Source: Marsupella aquatica
Taxonomy: Eukaryota > Marchantiophyta
Length of the DNA: 64,000 nt
Assembly: GCA_973895155.1 (NCBI GenBank)
Contig: OZ316892.1
Coordinates: 23,808,001 to 23,872,000, forward strand
Reading direction: 5' to 3'
Both the position numbers and the translations under genes were made by a program. The number at the start of each line of letters is the position of its first letter. Within the stretch, counting starts at the first letter, position 1. A model generated the notes under the pieces. It was not told the DNA's origin, made no database searches, and worked only from the letters and a program-made list of their open reading frames with translations. Shown here in pieces: positions 10,379-22,310 of this stretch.

Positions 10379-12318
10379 AATTCTCCCTTCCTCGCCTCGC
10401 ATCGCATCCGACTCGTCGGTGAGGGAGAATGGCCGACTGCCGACGATGCTGCTGTCTATGGTGATCTCTCAGCCGCCCGCCCATTCCCTCGCTCCCGCAC
10501 TCAAGTACTCACTGTTGCCGTATTTCCATCGGCATTTAATAAGTTGGCGAGGAGGTCTGATCTCTCATCCCGGTGATTGCGATTCCTCATTCCTCATTCC
10601 TCCCAGCATCATCCACAATTCCACATTCCAAACCAAACAATAATTTCGGTGATTCAGTGACCGAGAATCGGTACATCGACGACCGACATCGCCCCCTTGA
10701 CGTGCGTGCGACCTCGCAGCCCTCGATAGAACAGTCGTTTCGGCCCCTGTGGAGGAGGAGACGGAGTCGGGGCTCACTGTTGTTGACGATGAAGAAGAAG
10801 ATGGTAGCGGATGACAATCGCCCCAGGATGCATGGATTTCGTCTCGATTCCAAGGGAAAAAGAAGACGGTCTTCGCCTGGTAGTAGGGCTTTCAGCAGCA
10901 GAGCAGAGCTAGCAGTCTTGTCGTGCTGCGTGTCGGCTCAGTCGTCGTATTTCCAGAAATCCCGCTCCAATTCGGTCAAAGCTTGATTCCTTCTCGCTGC
11001 GCTGCTGTGTTGTTTTGAGTTGTTCAGCACGATGTTCAATTTGCGGCCGCCTCGCCTCCTCCTCCTCCTGGACTCCTCGAGGTCAGGGCGCAATTGTATT
11101 AAATCGGCAATGCACTTCTTCTTCTTCTTCTTCTTCGTGGACAACGACGACACTCACTTCATCAACCCGAGCTCAGTGAATGCCTAGTTTCCCTACAGCA
11201 AGACCCCTTGTTCGCGAATCTATATTAAATTCGGAGCAGCATCTCACCGTCAGTGTCTCATCGGGCGGCGTTGAGAAGATATTCTAGAAGCGGATGCCGA
11301 TAGAAAATATTTGTTCGCATGTGGGCTCGCGGAGATGAGGAGAATCGTGAGTGAGTAGGACCTGGTGCCCTCCTACAATAATTATAGGGGAGAGGAAGAA
11401 GGGAGGGAAGGCGGGAAAGGACGGCAACGACGACAATTCGCAGGAAAGAACGACGACACTTCGTGTGGGGAACACACCCTCGTCGTGATCAGAAAGGCTC
11501 TGTTCGCCTTTACCTTTATCGGTGGGTGCGTCTTTGCTGTCCCGGAAGAGAGCTCTGTTTGGCGAGACGTGGGTGGATGATTGGAGAGACTTCACTACTG
11601 TGCCATCCGCTTAGCATTCGTGGGGGAGGGAGGGACGGGCCCGTTGCAGAGCAGAGCTCTACAACAACGTAGGGGAGGAGGAGAGGAGATTGCTGACTCC
11701 CAATTCCCGTCTGGAGTTGATATGAGTTGTGCTCTAATTGATAGCCAAAGAGGAGCACAAATTGCCAGAGAAGGGTGTGACTGCCGTTGTCCAGTGGGGA
11801 CGCAAGTATCGTAGTGCTGGCAAAGCGAGGACAGATGGGGAGCGGTGAGCATGAGCTGGAGATGACGAATCTAGTGGAAGATTAAGGTACTCGATGGCGT
11901 GTGTTGAGAGCGAAACAGCAGAGTTCTAGGAGGACCTACTGTAGAAAGGTTTGCATCAGAGCGGCAGGGCAAAGGAGCCTGCCTGCTCTTTGAGTTGGCA
12001 GAGGCTCGAAGGCATCTAGCAGTCTGGTAGAGTACAGGGAAGTGGAGGGCATCGAGTGCGGCGAAAGCGAAGCAGAACAAGCTGAGCAGAGCGGAGGTCG
12101 TTCGTTCCTCGAAGAAGGGCACCATGCGGGAGGTTGTCCATGTTTCGTGATTCGATCCGGACTCTTTGTAAGATTGATTACCTCTAGGTCTGTGTGTTTT
12201 CTTGGGATGTAGTAAATGTTTGCGTTCCGATGGGTTGAAATTCTCGGACGTGCAGTATTATTGTCGTAGATCTGGCCAGGCGGTCTGGCTTGTGTGAAGG
12301 AGCTTGAATCGCCCGCCC
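10379..12318 (+). other. GC-richer region upstream of the CAX gene; possible promoter and leader
   Basis: Base composition shifts to higher GC at about 10380 and stays so up to the exchanger gene. A TATATTAA box lies at 11221-11228 and could drive a transcript starting about 30 bp downstream. There are CTC- and CTT-type trinucleotide runs around 11055-11070 and 11114-11136. Several overlapping short ORFs exist on both strands, but none resembles a known protein. Plausible content is promoter plus a long 5' leader, possibly with an intron. The sequence alone does not prove a transcript. Confidence 0.35.
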
Positions 12319-13914
12319 ATGGCCATAACCCTGACGAGCAGTCTACCTCTTGCTGCGTTGAGCAAAGCTCACGGCTTGGTCGCATCAGCTGTCTCTTCGT
12401 TTGCGGACCACCAGGGGGCTCGATCATCGTCCAGTGCGGTGCATCCCGTGATGGCACCGCCACCAGCATCATCGGCTCCATGTTCCATTTCTGGCCTGAC
12501 TGGCGGTGCAGCATCTGTTGCGAAAGAAAGCGAAGTGGATGACGAGAACAGAGGCGCAGATGTGGAATTGGTCCCCTTTATAGGCAACGGTCACGCCGAG
12601 AGCCACCAGAACGAGAAGAACGCTACTGATTTCAAGCGCTGCAGTGGTGGATCCCAAATGGAAAATTTTCACACACAGATGGCGACGGGGGTTTGTAGTT
12701 TTTGTTATAGTTCAAAGGGCAGAGTCGACCGACTCTGCCGGAGGATTGTGAAGCCGTTCCCAAGAGCGGTCACCCGAAGTACATACGAGCTTTGCTGCGG
12801 GTCGAAGCTGTTCTTCTTAATGCCATTAGTTCCCATCACTTTGTTTCTCGTCCAATTTGGTCTTGGACACGGGTATATTTTCGCGTTCTCCCTGCTGGCA
12901 ATCGCGCCTCTCGCAGAACGTCTCGGCTTTGTAACAGAACAACTCTCCGCCTTCACAGGGCCGACCATTGGCGGTCTATTGAATGCCACGTTCGGGAATG
13001 CCACAGAGATGATTATCTCCATGCTTGCCCTTCGCCAGAACATGATTCGTGTAGTACAGCTCTCTCTCCTCGGGTCCATTCTTTCTAACATGCTGCTCGT
13101 GCTAGGATGCGCGTTTTTCTTTGGTGGATTGGCAAATAATCAGAAAGACCAAACGTTTAACAAGGCAGCTGCTCTTGTAAGCTCTGGGTTGTTATTAATG
13201 GCAGTGATGGGGCTGCTGTTCCCAGCAGTTTTGCATGCTACACACACAGAGATTCACGACGGAAAGTCAGAGCTAGCTCTCTCGAGATTTTCTTCCTGCG
13301 TAATGCTAGTTGCATATGGGAGTTATCTCTATTTTCAACTGAAGTCGCACAGACAGTTGTACGATTGTGAGGAAGAAGAGGATGACGATGAAGAGGAAGG
13401 GGTGCAAGAACAGGAAAAGCTCGGATTGAAAGGGTGGATAGTCTGGCTGGGAATTTTGACGATTTTGATTTCACTACTCTCGGATTGTCTGGTGGACGCG
13501 ATACACGGTGCCTCAGAAATGTGGAATGTTCCCGTAGCTTTCATTAGTGTGGTGATTCTACCAATTGTGGGGAATGCAGCCGAACATGCCAGTGCAATAA
13601 TGTTTGCTGTGAAGAACAAATTGGACATCTCACTTGGGGTGGCTATTGGATCTTCTACTCAAATTTCTATGTTTGTGATTCCGTTTTGTGTTGTGGTTGG
13701 GTGGATCATTGGGACGGACATGGATTTGGATTTCCAGCTATTCGAAACGGCAACACTGTTTAGTACAGTGCTGGTGGTTGCAGCCGTGGTTCAGGAAGGG
13801 ACATCAAACTACTTCAAGGGATTGATGCTCGTGTTTTGCTATCTCATTGTTAGTGCCAGCTACTGGGTTCATGTTGATAATAACCTTGACGAAGGCGCGA
13901 CGGGTAGGGGGTAG
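12319..13914 (+). CDS. CAX: Vacuolar cation/proton exchanger, CAX family
   Basis: This is a Ca2+(cation)/H+ antiporter of the CaCA superfamily. Such proteins load Ca2+ and other divalent ions into the vacuole using the proton gradient. The ORF has an in-frame stop at 12295; the first ATG is at 12319 and gives 531 aa. Both signature repeats are intact: c-1 around residues 214-245 with GNATE (226-230), and c-2 around 415-450 with GNAAEH (418-423) followed by GSSTQI. The acidic loop between the halves is present (residues 351-360, ten consecutive Glu/Asp). About eleven hydrophobic helices can be traced from residue 163 to the end. The N-terminus before the first helix (about 160 aa) looks longer than the autoinhibitory tail I know from angiosperm CAX proteins. 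It is Ser/Ala-rich and then polar. The gene has no intron in the coding region, whereas many plant CAX genes are interrupted. All key residues are present, so I read it as functional. Confidence 0.93.
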   Translation: MAITLTSSLPLAALSKAHGLVASAVSSFADHQGARSSSSAVHPVMAPPPASSAPCSISGLTGGAASVAKESEVDDENRGADVELVPFIGNGHAESHQNEKNATDFKRCSGGSQMENFHTQMATGVCSFCYSSKGRVDRLCRRIVKPFPRAVTRSTYELCCGSKLFFLMPLVPITLFLVQFGLGHGYIFAFSLLAIAPLAERLGFVTEQLSAFTGPTIGGLLNATFGNATEMIISMLALRQNMIRVVQLSLLGSILSNMLLVLGCAFFFGGLANNQKDQTFNKAAALVSSGLLLMAVMGLLFPAVLHATHTEIHDGKSELALSRFSSCVMLVAYGSYLYFQLKSHRQLYDCEEEEDDDEEEGVQEQEKLGLKGWIVWLGILTILISLLSDCLVDAIHGASEMWNVPVAFISVVILPIVGNAAEHASAIMFAVKNKLDISLGVAIGSSTQISMFVIPFCVVVGWIIGTDMDLDFQLFETATLFSTVLVVAAVVQEGTSNYFKGLMLVFCYLIVSASYWVHVDNNLDEGATGRG

Positions 13915-15607
13915 TCAGCACAGTCAGAGTATCCATTTGAGAGTGCTCTTAAGCTGGAAATGAAAGAATGTTCAGGGAACTACTTAATGTAGTGGGCCTT
14001 CAGCTATTAATCAAATAGGAAAAACCGATTTTCTTGAGTTTGGTTACAATATACGAAAGGTCTTGATGGCGCTAATATTCAAAAGGGCTAGTAGCGAATG
14101 GCATTTGTACAATCATACACTTCAGTAAGTGGTCCCCGCTTTAGGTCTTGGGCTTTTTGCAATAAGAGCACAGATCAATGTAAGATACATCAAAATGAGC
14201 ACACACATTGTATGCCAATTTTTCTTGTCCCTCCAATTGAGTTACCATTCAGGGAGTGTTGACTGTTGATCTCTACTGATGTTTTCCACTCCATCGTTGA
14301 AGTAGAGATGTTACTGTGTGCGGGAAGATGGCAATGCAAACCACGCAATATATTGAAACTAGGTTGTCGAAGTGAATCAATTGTGCAATTATGTAAGTTG
14401 TGTTTCGTCTGAGAACTCTCTGCTTGCCGAATTTGTGGAGAACTCCATTGGTGCAGTTGTGGTGCATAGCATTCGTGTGGACTCCTACTTTATTCAAGAC
14501 TGACAGGATTTCTGGACAAGTTCGGCCCACCCCAGCATATTTCCACATTTATTTGAACCTTGGATATCTCTTTATATGTTTCAAGGTGGTAAAGTCAGGC
14601 GGTCTCCCCAATCTATCAAAGTCAGACTTCCATGTAAACATGAAGTGATGTTACCTACCCTACCTCACCATCTTTTGACTTACGGATAAATTGCCCTCGC
14701 CCAGTCATGGTGTCACGTCAGTCACTACGACACATGACAGCAGAACACTGGTCGCCGGCGAGGAGGTATCGGTTTGGTGAAGACTCTTCCTTTCGCTCGT
14801 AACGTAATTCATGGATAGCAACCCCAGATGTTATTGGGCATGAATCACTCTTGCATTAGGATTGCTGCTCAGTTTCTTTAAGCGAAAAGTAACCAGAATA
14901 AGGGGCAAGCACAATGGGTACCTTGGATTGTAATTGCTCCTAAGGGTTTCCTTCAGCCAAGCACAACGGGATTACTTGGCATCAAACCCCCCAGAAATTA
15001 CTGAAGACCGCTCTGCAAAAGTCGACTTTTATAACAGCCAGGCTACACCTTGGGACATCAGTCGAGATATACCAAATCGCCAGGTGATGCTTGGGACATC
15101 GGTCTTATATTTTGGGACATGAGTCCAGATATACCAACTCGAGCTAATCGATCAGATTGAAGCGAGCTGGGTCTGGCCCGAGTGAAGCATGAACAATTCA
15201 TTCCAATCGGTGAGCTTCTAAGAGACCACCCTACTATGTACAAGCTCAATTCAGCGATTCGTTGATTCGGACAACGGAACCCTAAATTAACGAGCACTAC
15301 AAGAACAAGAACGGTGACTGTTTTTCTCGATGCGAAGTAGAAAATCGTGTCGAGCCCTTCTGTACAACACTGTACCATTTGAGAGTCAACTCGTGAGTTC
15401 CCGCAATTGCGCAACAGACTCCCCCCAATTGAGCTCCTCGAGCTGACGAGGAGGAGACGTGCAGGGAAACGAGTGAGAAGTGATGAATCAGGTGTGCGTT
15501 TAATTAAATTATCCAGAACGTCGCCGCAGTTCTGTCCGATGAGGTGGCAGCCGCTGAAACGGACGAATGATCTCATTCATAATTCATTTCCAGGGATTCG
15601 GGTCGCA
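13915..15607. other. Intergenic downstream of CAX
   Basis: No recognised gene. A minus-strand ORF at 15058-15576 (172 codons) has no family resemblance, and its composition looks like antisense of a GC-rich leader. Confidence 0.3.
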
Positions 15608-15645
15608 ATGCTCGCCGATGAGCTCGGCAAAGATGGTGCAGCATC
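15608..15645 (+). other. Possible short 5' exon (ATG followed by GTGAGT donor)
   Basis: An ATG at 15608 opens MLADELGKDGAA and runs straight into a consensus donor GTGAGT at 15646-15651. The segment lies in a GC-richer island (about 15370-15860) resembling the leader of a gene. I could not find a convincing downstream coding exon, so this is only a candidate. Confidence 0.15.
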
Positions 15646-15859
15646 GTGAGTGGCAATTGAGGGTTCGGTGTTTCGCGGTGACTTCCCTCCGCGTCTTCGG
15701 AGCGATCCTTTGACGTGCAGATCACGAGTGAATGACTGTTTCGAAGCAGTTTCTCGGTTTCCAGTTGGGTGGCTTGCATCAATCAGTCATACTTCGTGGA
15801 GGAGAACGAGATGCACTGAGGTCCGCCATAGCCGGGGTGGGTGGTGGGTAGTAGTCCCT

Positions 15860-17100
15860 GGTCCTGCGATTCATGGACAGGCTTCTTTGTCACTGGTTCG
15901 GCAAAAAGGCACCTATTTTATTATTCAACCGAAAGTGACACAACACTCGTTCACAATTCGTCAACAATGTCTCTTTTACTGATATTTCTGTGTATTTTAT
16001 GGGGAAATATTGCCATCAGATTAGTCTTATTCACCACACTTAAATCAAATGCCTTCAAAAATTTTCTCTTAAATGTATTTTTCTGTACTTAACTTGGGGA
16101 AATAATGCACTCTCATGTTGCAAGGACATTTTGGGATTGTTTGTTGGATGTTGATGGGCATTCAGTTGTGTATGTAGTCTTTGCTCAATAGGGTGCCTGG
16201 AGATGCAGAATGTACAACTGGGTAACAAGGCACAATCAGGTGCTGGGCCTATGGCCTGCTGGTGAGGGTAGCATCGAGGTGAGTTGCTGGAGGGTAGACA
16301 CCAGGGTGCAGACCCAGGCCTCTTAGTTTCTGTAAGGCAAGATTTGCCTGAATCATGCGGTGGAAACTCAAGAAAACATATAAATTTTATGTAGATCTCC
16401 TGGGCACACAACCCTCCCTACGGGGCAAGTTTTGAAAAAGATTTTTAATTTCTTATAATGACTTTAGACCTAATGAACCATGCCAACTTCATTTTAGTCT
16501 AGAAACTCTTGTACCTCTCAACTCGGCTCTCAACTTGAAGAATCCAATTAAAGATGTAACTTAAAACAAAAACCTAAAGTAACTTGGTTTGATATGAAAA
16601 CTTGATTGAGACCAAGTTATATATAGGGGAGATTTGTTTTCCTTAATTCTGACATAAGCAATCTACCTGTTGATGACCTAATAGATATCCTAAACTTGTT
16701 GATTGTGTCTTTCAATAGGTCCATCTCAACATGGCATTTGCAACTGTAACACTGACATATTTTGGTCCTTCATGGTGTGGATGTAGTATGGCTTCAGGTT
16801 TTGGAAGGACCTCAAGAGGGGCCTCAAGCCTATAGGAACCATATAGGCCATACAAGGTGGAGCCTATATAATGCCTATATAAACCCTAAACCAATTGCAA
16901 AACCTAAAAAAAACTCAACCTGCAAAATCAAACGACGGCAGATTGTATCTCAGGAATTTTTTGTCCCAAATTAGGTCTATGGACCTAACGTACAGACAAA
17001 CAGTCAGGCCACTACGTAGTTAATTAACTATGATCCAAAATGCACTCTATGCAATTAATTTGATGCAATATTATTTTCTTTAACATAGGAGAATTACTTA
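15860..17100. other. Intergenic, nothing recognised
   Basis: AT-rich. Short duplicated words (AACCCTAAACC-type, CCTATATAA) occur near 16860-16910. No coding motif was seen. Confidence 0.25.
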
Positions 17101-17119
17101 CCTCTGTATCCTCCAGCTA

Positions 17120-17800
17120 GTGCTTTGAATGAAGAATGCACTCCTTCACTCCCAATGGTAATCTGGTATGTACTTTTTGGAAGAAGAAATTTGAGTATGG
17201 GCTTCCCAAAAACCTTCAACAATCTTCTTCACACACTTCAGCTGAGATCTTGTCACTCCGAGTTTTTCGCTCATCCATATGACATCTTGCTAAAGAATTC
17301 TCGATCATCCAGTTGCTTTCTTGTTGCTGATGCTTTGTGAAGGTTCTGTCTTTTGATACCCAAAGCTATGGCCAATGAGGTCTGGGCGCGATTAGATACT
17401 TGTGGACTGTCCTACCAATGCTATTAGCAGTGCTCGCTTTGTAGCATCTTCACTTGGTTAAACAACTGCATTCCTTGAGTGATATATGCACTTGTGTCTT
17501 GTACCACTGGTTTGGAAGTGGTTGTTGGAGTGACAAATGCAATCTAGTCCTTAAGCACTAGATTTGGTGTTGCTCCATGCACTGGAAATGACAACCCTAC
17601 AGGACTACTTCCAAATGTCATTCTAATGGTGCAATGGTTTGCAAAGCTGGTTTTTTGTACAACCTCCCAGACTTGTTGCCCTAAGTGAAACATTGGTACA
17701 TAGAAGAGTCCCATACAACCTTGCACAATCCAAGCAATGGCAATTAAGGATCACTTCATTGACCTCAGTTACAAAAGATTCTATACAAATATGCTAACAC
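17120..17800 (-). pseudogene. Protein-like decayed segment of unknown family
   Basis: The minus strand carries stretches that read like protein but shift frame repeatedly. One starts MSEKLGVTRSQLKCVKKIVE (about 17273-17145). Another, within 17544-17726, contains VGLSFPVHGATPNLVLKD. Stops and frameshifts separate them. I do not recognise the parent family. Confidence 0.2.
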
Positions 17801-18620
17801 TAGTGTTTGAGTAACCATAGTGTTGGGTGCAAGGGCCAACTTTATGCAAATAACTCCAAGACCATGCCAACTTCTTGGGGGTTTCATTTCCACAAAAATG
17901 ACATATCATGTGCGACGAAGTATATAATCATTTTATTGGTTCAAAGGGAAGACTTAAGAGTTTTATGAGAAGAACAATTAATAGGATCTTTTAAATCTAA
18001 TTTTGAGATTTATAAGAACATTAGAGGGGTTGAATTTTATTTTTTTCTTACATTTTAGGGGGTCCGAGACCTAAAAATGTCGCAGGTGATGGGGAGGCAT
18101 CCATATAGTGAGACCCCCGAGGCCAACTTCCAAGTTCTTTGGTGTGATAGCTTCTCCAACTGGGTAAACAATTGGGGAAACAACTGTATCCCTTGAGTGA
18201 AGATATAATTATGAACTTGTGTGTTTTACCACGTACTGGTTTGGAAGTGGTTGTATATTTGGAGTGGCAAATGCAACTACATTTGCTAGCTAAGAGTTTA
18301 GGGTTTAGGATTAAGGGTTTAGCAGTGTCTTACTAGATTTTGAGTTGCATTGCTCCACCTAGTGGAAATGACACATGCATGAAGCTACTTCAAAATGTCG
18401 TTACCATGGCAATGGATGGAAGGTTTTGTTGTTTTTTTCAATCTTGCAGACGTACTTGTTGCCCTTAAGTGAAGCCTTGGTATACAAGGGTACCCCAACA
18501 ATGTTAAACAATCACCACTGACACTACAGCCAAGATCATTTAAAAAAAGTGTGAAACCATTCTCACTAATGTTTTAACAAAGTGACAAAGTGTTGGGTGC
18601 CGACCAACTAGACTGAAGCA
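17445..18620. repeat. Local direct duplication split by a MITE
   Basis: A segment at about 17445-17850 recurs diverged at about 18160-18620. Anchors present in both are TGGTTTGGAAGTGGTTGT, GGAAATGACA, TTGTTGCCCT.AAGTGAA and AGTGTTGGGTGC. A MITE (17874-18121) lies between the copies and another (about 18635-18890) follows the second. The right copy also contains telomere-like TTTAGGGTTTAGG and AAGGGTTTAG near 18297-18322. Confidence 0.6.
17874..18121 (+). mobile_element. MITE, CTCGGGGGT family, copy A
   Basis: A 248-bp element from CTTGGGGGTTTCA to GTGAGACCCCCGAG, with imperfect terminal inverted repeats. It is flanked by a perfect 8-bp target duplication GCCAACTT at 17866-17873 and 18122-18129. 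Internal blocks shared with the other copies are GACATATCA.GTGCGACGAA, CATTTTATTGGTTC, GGGGGTCCGAG and GTCGCAGGTGATGGGG. It encodes nothing. Confidence 0.85.
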
Positions 18621-18634
18621 AAGTTTTCATCATG

Positions 18635-18890
18635 ATCGGGGATCTCACTATATAGAGGCCCCCCCATCACCTGTGACATTTTTAAGCCTTGGACCCCCTA
18701 AAATTAATGTAATTTTAAAATATTTCTTTAAAAATGAACCCTTATGTTCTTACTAGACTCAAAAATATATTTTAAAGACCCTAAAGTTCTTAATTCCACA
18801 AAATTTTCTAAGTCTTCCCTTAAAATCAATAAAACTACTATTCTTTGTCGCATGTGATGTGTCGTATCTATGGAATTTGAAACCCCCTAG
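18635..18890 (-). mobile_element. MITE, CTCGGGGGT family, copy B (decayed)
   Basis: An inverted family copy: CGGGGATCTCACTATAT at the left and GAAACCCCCTAG at the right. The usual internal blocks occur in reverse complement (CCCCATCACCTGTGACATTT, CTTGGACCCCCTAAAA, GTCGCATGTGATGTGTC). Both ends have drifted. ATTTTCAT follows the right end and GTTTTCAT lies 4 bp before the left end, so the target duplication is only approximate. Confidence 0.65.
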
Positions 18891-18899
18891 ATTTTCATG

Positions 18900-21240
18900 G
18901 ACCACATTTATTCCAAATGCCAAGCTCCTTTGGTGCAATAGAATGTGCAACTTTTTAAAGAACTAAGTTCCTTGTAATTGTCTTTGTATAAATTTTACCA
19001 CTGAGTTGCAGGTGACCGTTGATGAAGTGGCATCTTGGACTCCCTCGTAGACTGATCATGATAGGCCTTTTGTCTTCAATCTCAGGTGTCGTGCATATCT
19101 CTTCGCAGTTTGCTATTTCATCTTCTGCTTCACTTACCATCATCATCTCAACTGTCTCGTAAATTGCATGAACATTCCTTGCAGCATTTGATCCATATTA
19201 GAGAGATCTTGGAAGGCAGACTTGATGAATCCCTAAAACTGTTCAAATTGGTTTCGCTTCGACTAGGCCCAACCTCTAGTTTAACTGCGACTACCTTTCA
19301 CGCTCAATCTACCTCAATGCAAAATTAGAAAACAATGCTCAATCAAAATGCCCAACATTCCTTGTTCAGATTTATTCCATGGTCACTTCCACAATGTTGA
19401 CATCATGTGGGAACGAGGTAATTAAGGGGCATTTTATTCATTTTAGGGAAGTACTTAGAAGTAGCGAGGAAGAAAGTAAGGGGGTACCAATTCAACAAGT
19501 GTCACTTGTCATCACATTGCTTGTCACATGTCAATAATGATTGGTGGGGTTTTTGAGATTCCTATTCCAGAGAGAGAGTGGTTAAATGGGGGTCTTCTCA
19601 CAAGATATACAACAATTTCATAAGATGAACCCCCCAAGGCACAAGCATGCCAAACCCTCGCACTTCAGAAGTAGTGTAGCTTAACTGTGGTTGTTTCTCT
19701 TGAGTTAGTTTTGTTAAATATTTGTCTCCATTTGGTTGCCAGCAGGGCCGCGCCCAGCCCACTTGGCCTCGCCCCCTGTCTGCCGCCTGGGTACGAGTTC
19801 CATGTCATGTGTCCCTGCCCTTTCAGTGATTGATTATTATCATGCAGTCAAACCGTGAGATTCATACATTTCATCTCTTGTATATTCTGTCTTCTACATC
19901 GGCGAGTTGTGTTGTGTTTTTAGATTCACACTTGGTCAGTCGAATTGAACGCCTGATTCCCCCAACCAATCTGAAACGCTACTTTCGTTTCTTGGCCCTA
20001 TACAGACTGCAAAAAGAGACCCACAATTCCGGCCCTGCCTGGCAGCTAGAGAGCTTTCCAATGGATTAGTGAACCTTAAGGATCGATCTGACACAGAGCC
20101 CGACACAGAGAATGGACAAAACCTTGCGAGAGTACCCCGCAGAGTAGCTTAACAGGTTGCGACAATGACATTGAAGACAAGAAAATTTGTGGTCCGACAG
20201 TCATGCAGTATGAATATTGAATCCCTACCTAGCTACGTACAATAGAGGGAGACTTTTCTGTTTGAAGAGGGGAATGCCAGTATTTATAACTAGTTATATT
20301 TTTATATGCCATCATTAATCAGCTGAACTGTCCATCACAATAATCCCAACATAGCTTGTTGCATAGGATTATTTCATCTCGATCTAGAGAGTAATGGTGA
20401 TGTTAACTGACTCTGAAGCTTAATTTGTCGAGATGGGGTCGGATATGTCTATGGCGAGTGTTTGGGAGCCCCTCCCCCGTGCTTGGTAGAGCAGTTCAAG
20501 CAGTTGAGTTCTGCCTCCTGCTCATTAGCAGTTAGCCAAAGTAGAACAGAACTCCCGAGATTTACCTCGAAGGTTGGAACGTCACAACGTCCATGGAGTC
20601 AAATCAGCAGTTTCCATGGGTCACCTTTCCTCCAACCATTCATGCTTGAAACAGTACGACGATGTCCTGACCTAGATATCGATCATAGCTAGCTACTACT
20701 CCGATCTTCAAACTTAATTTCATGATAAAGGACGGTCCAGTCTTAGGGTTTTAATCATGGCAGTGTATCATCTAACTGAAGGACGATAACCAGATCGACA
20801 GACACATACAACTCGGAAATATCTGACCGAGACATATATAATTCATTTATGGTCGGCACCCCTCTCCCTCTCGGGAATAACGGATGGAATACCCCCTTCA
20901 GCCGGCCGGTGTGTCATTCGAGCCTAGAAGTACGCTTTGCAAAGGTACATCCGAGTTGCAAATGTCCAGATCTGCATTTCATCAAACTTGAAGGTCCATC
21001 CGGGCTTCAACCCCTCTCCCCTCTCGGTCTCTAGCAGTTTGCAAAAAGCATATTTGAAATATTTGAACACTGAAAGGACTTGAAAGGGCCGGACTCTCAA
21101 TTTCGACTTTCAAGGTCGACTTAAGAATAGAAAGTATATGCGCACCATATCATGAAAATTTTCCAGCACATATATTTGCAATGAAACCAAACATTCTGTA
21201 AGACAAAACTAATCTTTATTTAGGCCGGCCCTCTCCATAA
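18900..21240. other. Intergenic, no recognised gene
   Basis: Several ORFs of 60-80 codons on both strands show no family signal. From about 19900 the sequence becomes rich in GATCGATC- and TAGCTAGC-type words, continuing to about 25200. Confidence 0.3.
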
Positions 21241-21399
21241 GGAATATGGTTCTCAAGGCATTTATTAGTTATTTACCCACCAAGAGCTGCTGCACCAGGC
21301 AGCAGAGAACTGCTCGAACTTATATCATGCAAGGACTATCTGGCGGGAAGCTATATAACCTGGCCTGCAGTGTGGTAACTTGGTCTCAATTATCCCTGG

Positions 21400-21864
21400 C
21401 TAAACTGTCGGAGGGGCCTGTTTCCAGCCAGCTACAAAGATATAATTCACTCCTGGATTGACATTGTCTTCTATAAATAGTCCCGAATCGGAAACCATCC
21501 ACGAGCAATCCGAACAAACTTCGGGCATCAGTGGTGCTGAGTTACCACTTGCCCACACCACTCTGTTTATCTGTCTATTATCTGGAGAAGAGGGGACTCC
21601 TCCCATAGGCGAAAAAACACAGCTGTATTGCTGATGAGGACTTGGATCTAAGTTATCGAGGCTGAAAAAGGGTCTTTCAGCTTCGCGAAGAGCCGCATCG
21701 AGTATCCCTATCTGCAAGTAGTCATTCTGACAGAGAACGTGCAATCTCTCTCCAGTTCTCATGTTGTTCCAAACACTGAAACCCGGAGGCTCGGCATTAG
21801 CAGTAAACGTCCCCAATGCAAGGAGCATCCCAAAGGCCAGACAAATGGCGCTAGTTTTGTCCAT
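21400..21864 (-). CDS. Secreted S-protein homologue (plant self-incompatibility S1-like)
   Basis: A 154-aa single-exon protein. Residues 1-24 form a signal peptide with a hydrophobic core (CLAFGMLLALGTF) and an AxA-type cleavage site (TANA before EP). The mature part of about 130 aa has the plant S1/SPH pattern: an early N-rich strand (VWNNMRTGERLHVLCQNDY), then four cysteines at residues 45, 82, 117 and 120, and a C.DCSWMVSDSGLFIED block. The last matches the family's C..C.W.v..dGly motif. SPH proteins are small secreted ligands; in poppy the founding member determines stigmatic self-incompatibility, while most others have unknown roles. Here function beyond secretion is inference. The start is the only ATG before the signal peptide. 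The 22.3-kb repeat described below lies in its upstream region. Confidence 0.72.
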   Translation of the reverse strand: MDKTSAICLAFGMLLALGTFTANAEPPGFSVWNNMRTGERLHVLCQNDYLQIGILDAALREAERPFFSLDNLDPSPHQQYSCVFSPMGGVPSSPDNRQINRVVWASGNSAPLMPEVCSDCSWMVSDSGLFIEDNVNPGVNYIFVAGWKQAPPTV

Positions 21865-22292
21865 GTTCAGTCTGGCAGCACAATAACGATAGGTCTGGTC
21901 AGATATACGGAAAACTAGATCTAGCTACAGCAACACACTTCAGACACGCACAAGATGTACAGATAATAATCGATCAGGGCACCTCCTAAACTAATAATCG
22001 ATCCAAGTAAAGATCGATGTGAAGCTGCTATGCATGTACACTTGTGCACAAAGGAAGGTATATGCTACTACTCTCAAGCCAAGGAAGAACTTCAACGAGG
22101 ATCCCAACGTAACTGAATCCAACAAGAGAGTATCACCTGCTTGTGCTACAGATCATGACACTCCAAGCCAATTCAGCTCAGACAAGGCCGGGCAGATATT
22201 CCGTCGGAAACAAAACTTGATCGATCAATTCTCTTCGAGAGGGGATGGCTCTAGCAACAGGAAACGAATGCAGAGGTCTTCTCGCACCTTCT

Positions 22293-22300
22293 CTTATATA
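22293..22300 (-). promoter_or_regulatory. Candidate TATA box for the SPH gene
   Basis: On the minus strand TATATAAG lies 430 bp upstream of the SPH start codon. It is the best TATA-like match in that interval. The duplicated segment of 22311-22735 begins immediately upstream of it. Transcript start not shown. Confidence 0.25.
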
Positions 22301-22310
22301 GACCTTACTA

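Noticed and set aside
15058-15576. 172-codon minus-strand ORF
   Set aside because: No family signal and composition typical of antisense of a GC-rich leader. The plus strand of the same place has a better exon-like signal.
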